From the NCBI RefSeq assembly GCF_002288925.2, contig NW_022098058.1, forward strand, positions 754,021 to 818,020: 64,000 nt of DNA. The letters run 5' to 3'. The notes beneath the pieces are model-generated. The model was not told where the DNA came from and did no database searches. It was given only the letters and a program-made list of their open reading frames with translations. The stretch's first letter is position 1. Each line of letters begins with the position of its first letter. Both the position numbers and the translations under genes were made by a program. This DNA comes from Delphinapterus leucas (lineage: Eukaryota; Chordata; Mammalia; Artiodactyla; Monodontidae). Shown in pieces: positions 56,941 through 64,000 of the stretch.

Positions 56941-57257
56941 ACCATCCTGTTTTATCTTTTTATAAATTTATTTATTATTTTTAGCTGCGTTGGGTCTTCA
57001 TTGCTGCACAGGCTTTCTCTAGTTGTGGGGAGCGGGGGCTACTCTTCATTGTGTTGCGCAGGCTTCTCGTTGCAGTGCCTTCTCTTGTTGCGCAGCACGG
57101 GCTCTAGGCACGCAGGCTCAGTAGTTGTGGCTCACGGGCTTAGCTGCTCCGCGGCATGTGGGATCTTTCCGGACCAGGGCTCAAACCCATGTCCCCTGCA
57201 TTGGCAGGCAGATTCTTAACCACTGCACCACCAGGGAAGTGCCACCATCCTGTTTTA
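56941..57257 (-). mobile_element. Long CHR-2 SINE with 14-bp duplication
   Basis: Reverse SINE at 56955-57243; perfect repeats accatcctgtttta flank it at 56941-56954 and 57244-57257. Confidence 0.93.
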
Positions 57258-57345
57258 CAATTGCTTCCCTCATTACCAAGATTCTTTGGTACAGGCTAAT
57301 GTATCCCCACATCTCTAACATTGCACTCAATAAGTATTTATTGAA

Positions 57346-57690
57346 TGGGTGCATGGATAGGTGGGTGGGTGAGTGGGGTACATGGGTGGACAGATGGATG
57401 GATGGGTGGGTAGATGGATGGATGGATAGATAGATGGGTGGACAGCTAGGTGGATGGATGGATGGATGGATGGATGGATGGTTGGATGGATGGATAGGTG
57501 GGTAGATGCATGGATGGGTGGATGGATGGGTGGCTAGATGGGTGGATGATGGGTGGATGGGTGGATGGATAAATGCACGGATGGGTGGGTGGGTGGATGG
57601 GTGGGTGGGTGGATGGATGATGGTTGGATGGGTGGATCGACGATGCTTGGATGGATGGATCGATGATGGATGGATGGGTGGATGGATGAG
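57346..57690. repeat. TGGA/TGGG minisatellite
   Basis: About 345 bp of imperfect ggatggat/gggtgggt units. It begins directly after aataagtatttattgaatg, an L2-type 3' end, so it probably grew from an L2 tail. Confidence 0.95.
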
Positions 57691-58132
57691 TCAAGATGAA
57701 TACTTGACTCTGGTGCAGTAAGAAATCATTGAAAGTTTGAGGGCAGGGGAGTGATGTAAAGTGACATGTGACATAAAGAAACACAAGATTCAGCTTCTAC
57801 CCTCAAGCAGCCTTTAATCGAGTTGGGAAGACATGGCATGGACACTTGAAATGTCTCTTAACACTGAGAGGCCACTTTCACTGAGGTGCTCTATACTTAC
57901 AGACAGTGGATGTGACAGGAGATCAGATGGGAGGGACCCCATACTGCTCTGGGTAGGGATGAAATCAGAGGAGGCTGCCTGGAGGAGGAGGGGCTGAAGC
58001 TGGGCACTGAAGGATGAGAAGAATTAGATGGATGGGGAGGACGAGGGAACAAGGGAAGACTCCAAAGACCAGGCTGCTATAGATGTCTGTATGCTGGCAG
58101 ACCATCCAGCTACATCCTACCAGGAGGTGGTC

Positions 58133-58262
58133 AAGAAGGGAGGGAGCAAGGGGAAGGGAAAGAGGGAGGGAAGAAAAGAAAAAGAGAGGGAAAGAGAGAG
58201 AGGGAGAGAGAAAAGGTTATGAGGAAAGGAAAAAGAGAAGAGGGAGGGAGAAAGAAAGGCAA
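58133..58262. repeat. GA-rich purine tract
   Basis: About 130 bp of nearly pure purine (ggga, aaag, gaga units) on the plus strand. Confidence 0.9.
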
Positions 58263-58659
58263 GACTTCTCTAGGGTAACCCAGAGGATTCAGCTGTGCAG
58301 GTTTCCGACCCCAGGCCACCCCTCCCACAACTCGAGCTCATTGGAGATTCAGGCACAGTGACTTGCTCACCCTCGCGTGTGCAGGGGTTCTGGGCCGACA
58401 TCAACATGCTGCCGGCACTAGCTAAATCTCTGTCCATCCACCCTGCTTTCATGGCCCTCCGTGGCCAGGAGCACAAGCATTAGTTTCTCTGTAAAAACTC
58501 CCAGGCACGAAGGAGCCACTAACGTGAGGTCTGGGTCAAGGGAAGACCAGGACAAAGGCCAGCTCCCCGGCTCCTTCCCATCCTCGTCCCCTGAAGTGTG
58601 GACCGGCAGTGAGGGAGGCAAGAGGGGCACCCGGCATGCAGCCGGCTGCCTGGGGCCAA

Positions 58660-58850
58660 ACAGCTTCCTAGCTGATTAACCCTGGGCAAGTCACTTAATC
58701 TCTCTGAGCCTTGGTTTCCACATCTGAAAAATGGGGCTATTCCTCATAGAAGTATGACAGGATACCTCTATGACATTACAAGGTAAGACATGCCGCGTGT
58801 AAAGCAGTCGGCACAGTGCCTGAGACCCAGAAGAATCTAAGTGGAAGATG
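58660..58850 (+). mobile_element. MIR
   Basis: Forward MIR: ctgggcaagtcacttaatct, ctctgagccttggtttccac, gcacagtgcctgagacccag. Confidence 0.75.
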
Positions 58851-59514
58851 TTGCTATTTGCAGTAGTATTGCTTTTATTCATATTAGATTAGGGGATGAA
58901 ACTAAAGCCTATTGCTTCTTGCCTGATGCCTTCAGAAACCCTCTGAGTGAGAATCCTGGTCTCCTAGTTCCGGCTGAGAGAAGGTTGGGGTGGGCCACTC
59001 TGGGACCTTCTGGGACACCTGGCCTCCCTGCCAGGGAAACTGGTCCCCAAGGGGCCCAGCGGTTTGCTTCCCACTGACGCCTACAGGAGACCAGCCAGCC
59101 TGCGCTGGCGACTGGCTCGGGCTGCCAGGCCGGGTGGGGCTGGCTCGAGGACTGTGTGATGCATTCTTGGGCCCCCCAAGGTAAAAATAGTTTTGCTTTG
59201 TTAGACTGGGTGGTTACACACTCTTTGGCCTGACGGCCTGGCAGCCTGCCCGCTGGAAAGGCAAATGCCAGACTATTTCAGGCTGTATAAACAAGCCCCC
59301 AGAGAACGGTAATAACAGCCCACTAGCTCGTTCTTTCAGGCCAGAAAAAAAAGGAAAAGAAAGCTCTATGGCTGCATGATTCCTCCTTCTGTTACCCACA
59401 ATCACAGCAGCCAAAACCACTACAGACAATGCACATGACCTTCAAAGCCATGTTCCCCAAACAAAATGAAACACAAAAAGGTAGCAGCAGGAATCATCTT
59501 TCAGCAATTTCTAC

Positions 59515-59700
59515 ACACAAAGCACTACAATAGGAATGTTGCTTTCATTCCATCATCCTTTCACGGCAGCCCTAGGGGGTACCTATTACAAGCCCCATTT
59601 TCTAGAAAAGGAAAAGGAGGCTCAGAGAGGTGAAGCAACTTGTGGAAGGTCACACAGTGAATAATCAGCGAGGCTGGATTCAGGTCTGCCTGACTCGGAA
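59515..59700 (-). mobile_element. MIR
   Basis: Reverse MIR: gaggctcagagaggtgaagc, tggaaggtcacacagtgaat. Confidence 0.75.
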
Positions 59701-59754
59701 ATCTATGCTCCTTCCTTCAGCCTGACTTTCATTGGTTTTCTTTGTTTTAAGTAA

Positions 59755-60400
59755 GAAACTCCACTGAGACATTTTCAAAGGCTTTCTGGTGCCTTCGAGA
59801 TAAATTCCAAACTCCTTAGTGTGGCCTTCAAGGCCCCATGAAGTCTGGCCCCTCCTACTTAGCAGCATTTGTGTTCCCCACCAATTCATATGTTGAAATC
59901 TGAAGCCCCAATGTGATAGTGATAGGAGGTGCAGGCTTCGGAAAATGATTAGCCCCTGTGATGGGATCAGCGTCCCATTAGGAGACACCAGACAGTATCC
60001 TATTCCTAGTGAGGACACAGCTAGGAAGAGGGCCTCACCAGACACCAGATCGGCCGGTGCCTTGATCTTGCACTTCCCAGCTTCCAGAACTGTGAGAAAT
60101 AAATGTTAGTTGTTTAAGCCACCCAGTCTGTGGTATTCTGTCATAGCAGGCTGAGCTAAGACGCCATCCTTCGCTGCCCAGCTCCAGCCCCACCTCCTCC
60201 AGGCAGCCTTCTCTGATTTCTCCCAGCCCAGAGCAGGGTGAGCCTCTTCCTGTCTGACCGCCTATCATAGCTGCTGTGTGTGTACTGGGCACCTCTACAG
60301 AGGTGGTCTTTGGGGGTTAGAGATGTCACATGTCCAAGTCCTGTATTCCCAGGTGGACTGGGAGCTGTTGGAAGGCAGAGGTTGCATTGTGCTTCTGCTC
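59755..60400 (+). mobile_element. L2-like LINE fragment split by MaLR LTR
   Basis: Left part cttcaaggccccatgaagtc (59755-59865) and right part cacctcctccaggcagcctt (from 60166) look like one L2 around the LTR at 59868-60165. Confidence 0.55.
59868..60165 (+). mobile_element. ERVL-MaLR solitary LTR
   Basis: Contains ttcatatgttgaaatctgaa, ccttgatcttgcacttccca, ctgtgagaaataaatgttag and taagccacccagtctgtggt. L2-like sequence lies on both sides, so the LTR appears to split an L2. Confidence 0.85.
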
Positions 60401-61194
60401 CCATCACTCCCCTGTCCCCAAAACTTCAATGGCTTTACAGTCACCCCTCTGTCCATGCATCATCCAGCCATACATTTATCCATTCACCCAACAAATATCT
60501 ATCGTGTGCAGTGTGAGAGAAACGGAAATCAACTGGACACCTACAGTCAGAGGGGAGAGTGGGGGTAAGGAGGTAAGGGAAATGCAGCCTATCAAGGCCA
60601 CGGAAGGGGAAGCACAGGGGTCCTGGGAGACTTTCCAGGGATGGGTTACCTGAGTGGACTTTACAGGAAGAATGGAGATTGACTAGGTGAGACTAGGAGA
60701 CCATTCTCGGGCAGGCCTCACGACAGTCCCTCCAGGGTATGACCAGAAGTCCTCATCCCTGTCAGCCACTATATCAGTCACGTCCCAGCAGGGAAGACAG
60801 GCTCACTCGAGTAAGATCATAGGAGAAGTGTGTGTTCTCATGGGGACAGTTAACCGCACAGGGGCAGATGAGGGAACCACGTGGTTGGTGTGGTCACCTG
60901 GCTAGTTGTCATGGAGCAGTTACCACCTGCTAGGCCTGAAAGGGTGAAGACGAGGAGAGTCTAGAGAAATCCAGGAGCAGACAGGTGGATAGAGGCCCCA
61001 GGAGAAGAACAGTGACTTATGCCAAGAAGATCCATACCAGCCTCACTCTCCTTTCACCTCCTGATCTCCCACTGGAAGCTCACATCGGTCAACTCGGCTA
61101 GAGCAAGGGAACTGGCCTGCCTCCCAAGGCACACAGCAGGGTGGAGAAGGGCAGAGGCTGACTCTAGAAGGGCAGAGGAAGCTGTCCAGCCCAG

Positions 61195-61510
61195 CTGGCC
61201 GAGCATCCCTGATGGCTGTCCCCTGAACCCACCTTGGCCTTCACACCTCCATCCCTTTGCTCACTCTGTCCCCTCTGCCTGGAACGCCCTTGCCCAGCTT
61301 CCAAGCCCATCAAATCCTCTGCCTTCTTCAAGCCACACTCACAGGCTGTATCCTCTGAAAGTCTTTTCCTTTCCTACTCAGAAAGCATCCATCTTTCAGT
61401 GCTTGTATTATTCTCTCAGGGGTCTTTTTCCCTCCACCCCCTGTAAGGGCAGGGGCTGCAACTGATTTGTCTTTAAAACCCTGAATCTTTGCCTCCTCTA
61501 AGTCATGAGC
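61195..61510 (+). mobile_element. L2-like LINE fragment
   Basis: ctcactctgtcccctctgcc, tggaacgcccttgcccagct and ttcaagccacactcacaggc follow the L2 3' pattern. Confidence 0.55.
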
Positions 61511-62264
61511 CTTAAATCTCTCAAGAACTGTGAAAGGCCTGAGATTTGCCCTACTTGCCAGCTCACAAGTTAGCCTGCCAGTTTCACGGATGCTGGCAAA
61601 AGACAGGAGACTCCTGGATCAGGGACAAAGAACTGTATCACTCACAGCAGTAGCGGGAGCTGGACAATAAGCCTTTTTGCCCCAGTTTCCTGAGCCCCAA
61701 TTCCCACAGGACCACATAAAGAGAACCATGTAACTCCTGTACACGTGGTGGGTTACATTACAGGAGAACAACGCTGAGCTAAGGGAACCCAAATATTTTA
61801 TAGTGGGCAGTAAGCTCTCTGTTCCAGAGGAAGACTCTCTCTCTTCTCGCAAGGATGTCTGCTATACAAACATCCTGGTAAAGGTAGTCCAGAATAAAGA
61901 ACAGATAGGGAAGCACCAGACATGGGGAAACACCAGAGTCCATTGGAGAATCATCCCCCGACAGAACCTGAGACGTACCCACTGACTGTGATAGGCCTGC
62001 CCTTGGTCTCACTCTGCCTTCCTGAGAGCAAACATCAGGACTGAGTATTCATCAGAGCCCTGACCTGGTCCTTTCTAGGGATCCCTTCCAGTGGATGCCA
62101 GGACTCACAATGATATTACCAAGAGAAACTGGGAAGGAGTTGGTGGGTAATAAGGAAGCTTACTGGTTCCCCCAAACCCATGGGACCCTCAGGCATGCAT
62201 GGGGGTGGGGAAGAGAGGCAGGGTCAAGGAGCAGCACGAGAGCAGGCTGGGTCCAGTCCTGCCT

Positions 62265-62435
62265 CTTACCAGCTGGTGCCTATGCAAGTCCCAGAATTCC
62301 CTTCTGGGCCTCATCTTTCCCATCTGTAAGAGGGGTACAATAATAGGAACTAGTTCACTGGGTGGTTAGAAGGATGAAATGACTTCATTCCTGTGAAGTA
62401 CTTAGGCCAGCACATAGTAAGTACTATATGTCTCA
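62265..62435 (+). mobile_element. MIR
   Basis: Forward MIR: gggcctcatctttcccatct, gtaagaggggtacaataata, gccagcacatagtaagtact. Confidence 0.7.
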
Positions 62436-62944
62436 GCAAAACAGAAAGAAGGAAAGAAGCCCAGAAAAGCAGAAGGAGGAGAAGGCTGGGCACAGGGACC
62501 AGACTGCCTGGCTGTTCTCTGGAACGGGAAGCAGAATCACAGCTGTGATGTGAAAGGTAAAGAACGTGATTACCCACCGACCCTCTTCCCCGGGCTCTGA
62601 CCGGCACTCAGGTGGATGCAATTTCCAACATCACTGAATCTGGTCTCCATCCGCATCTTCACTCGCAGATGGGACGTGATGTGACAACATGTGACAACAT
62701 CCATGTGGCGTCCATGAGGACGGATGGCTCCAGGCTCCATTGCTTGGGACAAATTACTACCCACTAGAAAACAGAAATGAATAAATCATGTTGGAATCTT
62801 CACACACAAAATAAGTACTGTGCTACTATTCCTATTCTCATTTAGAAATTGATTTGCTCTGTTCAGCAGCCAAGCTATGGACCAAATTATTGGAAGATCA
62901 TAATGGCATGAAGGAAAACAGCCACTACCACAAACACAGTATGC

Positions 62945-63125
62945 TAACGAACATGCCAGGCCCTGAGCCAGGGCTTTGCAGTGCATCTCCTATCTGACAT
63001 TTCCCAAGGACCCCAGGGACAGCCATGATCATCATTTGACAGATCAGAAAGCTAAAGCTCATGGAGGTGAAATAACTTGAACTCAAGTTCTAAGCTCAGA
63101 TGTAAACCCAGGCCTCCCGGCAGGG
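62945..63125 (-). mobile_element. MIR
   Basis: Reverse MIR: gccaggccctgagccagggc, catttgacagatcagaaagc. Confidence 0.6.
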
Positions 63126-63473
63126 CCACACTGTTACACTGCTACAAGGAGCCATGGGAAGCACCGCTCCCCGCACTGCTGACGTACAGAGGAGCGGCGG
63201 TCTGCAGAATAGCAATGCCACGTGCTGAGTCGGAGAAAGTGCCTGCAACCAAAACGCCTAACTCTGGGTCCAAACTTCTGTCCCCCTGCTCCCATTCTTT
63301 GCTCTCTGATAGCTTCATCGGTAATTTATGAGAAACAAACACAAAACAACATAAAATGCAGAGAAAATTACGAAGGTGGGGATGGAGCAGGAAAACCACA
63401 GCCGTGCGGCCGCAAGGGCCATTTCCAATTCGGCCAAGTCCAAGAATTCCGCGGTCAATTAGAGCAGTGATGT

Positions 63474-63489
63474 CCACCAGGGGGCGCTA
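63474..63489 (+). promoter_or_regulatory. Strong CTCF-type motif
   Basis: CCACCAGGGGGCGCTA fits the CTCF core (CCASYAGRKGGCRS) at every position and is followed by tg. It is outside any repeat I recognise, about 250 bp left of a SINE. Binding cannot be shown from sequence. Confidence 0.75.
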
Positions 63490-63737
63490 TGACTCTGAAC
63501 TGATTAGAGACTCAATCCAAAGTCACAGGGATGCCCTCGCCTCAACAAGGGTTTCCCAAGGAGTACCGGTGGAGATAACACGACGTAACTGTAAAAGGCA
63601 CACAGATGAACTCGTAAAAATTCTTAATAATTATGCATCTTCTAAGAACATTTCGTTTTCTTCTAAACGCACTTGGCAAAGGAGGGCTTTGCTTTCTGCC
63701 TGCGTATCGATATTTTCCTTGATTAGAAAGTGAGCGG

Positions 63738-63950
63738 GGCTTCCCTGGTGGCGCAGTGGTTGAGAGTCCGCCTGCCGATGCAGGGGACACGGGTTCATGC
63801 CCCGGTCCGGGAAGATCCCACATACCGCGGAGCGGCTGGGCCTGTGAGCCATGGCCGCTGAGCCTGCGCGTCCAGAGCCTGTGCTCCGCCGCGGGAGACG
63901 CCACAACAGTGAGAGGCCCGCGTACCGCAAAACAAACAAACAAACAAAAA
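63738..63950 (+). mobile_element. Young short CHR SINE at the right edge
   Basis: Forward short-subfamily SINE (gggcttccctggtggcgcag; gtgagccatggccgctgagc) ending in (caaa)n and poly-A. No target duplication is obvious. Confidence 0.9.
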
Positions 63951-64000
63951 AAAAACTGCTACCCCTGAAAGCATTCACAGGTCTGCGTTTCTATAAGGTG

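Larger units (their letters stand above)
39600..64000. other. Region upstream of SSUH2 without a recognised coding gene
   Basis: About 24 kb in which I find only repeats, an old retroviral fragment and simple sequence. In human the next gene on this side is CAV3; no CAV3-like exon is visible, so it would lie beyond the right edge. Non-coding first exons of SSUH2 may be here but cannot be identified by eye. Confidence 0.65.

Noticed and set aside
57446..57784. Histidine/proline/serine repeat-rich minus-strand frame
   Set aside because: Translation of the TGGA minisatellite.
39600..64000. CAV3 or OXTR exons expected upstream of SSUH2 by human gene order
   Set aside because: No segment on either strand reads like CAV3 exon 1 or 2 or like a GPCR; they probably lie outside the window.

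Overview
This is a vertebrate nuclear window, and the repeats point to a cetacean, most likely a toothed whale. At least seventeen tRNA-derived SINEs of the CHR type are present. All share a head resembling 'cttccctggtggcgcagtgg' and the inner 'ggttcgagcccTGGTCC' promoter-like box. Six belong to one very uniform short subfamily. L1, L2, MIR, MaLR and hAT-Charlie fragments fill most of the remaining space. I see nothing bacterial, no CRISPR array and no operon.

One protein gene is recognisable: SSUH2 (ssu-2 homolog, formerly C3orf32) on the minus strand. I reconstructed twelve coding exons from the start codon near 39,437 to the stop near 15,817. Every intron is GT-AG, and exon phases join to one open frame of 375 codons plus stop. 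The protein has a low-complexity N-terminus, a middle domain, six CXXC zinc-knuckle-like motifs resembling the cysteine-rich region of DnaJ (but no J domain), and a conserved C-terminal domain ending in CCxC-T-I-I. The gene looks intact.

Layout. 1-13,900: intergenic DNA downstream of SSUH2, with MIRs, SINEs, a MaLR LTR, a 5'-truncated L1 that appears to carry a 3' transduction, and a CA repeat. 13,960-15,816: probable SSUH2 3'UTR. 15,817-39,437: SSUH2 coding exons and introns, with large introns 1 and 11 and many SINEs. 39,438-39,572: possible 5'UTR or N-terminal extension. 39,600-64,000: DNA upstream of SSUH2 with no coding gene seen. This last part holds a broken endogenous retroviral pol fragment interrupted by an L1 end, stacked L1/SINE/MaLR insertions, an L2-derived TGGA minisatellite, and near the right edge a textbook CTCF motif. 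The usual human neighbours CAV3, OXTR and LMCD1 were looked for and not seen.

I found no clear undescribed system. The observations most worth a second look are the CaaX-like end of SSUH2, its modular CXXC exons, an in-frame upstream extension of exon 1, a tail-only retroposition footprint, the L1 with an apparent 3' transduction, and two CTCF-type sites.
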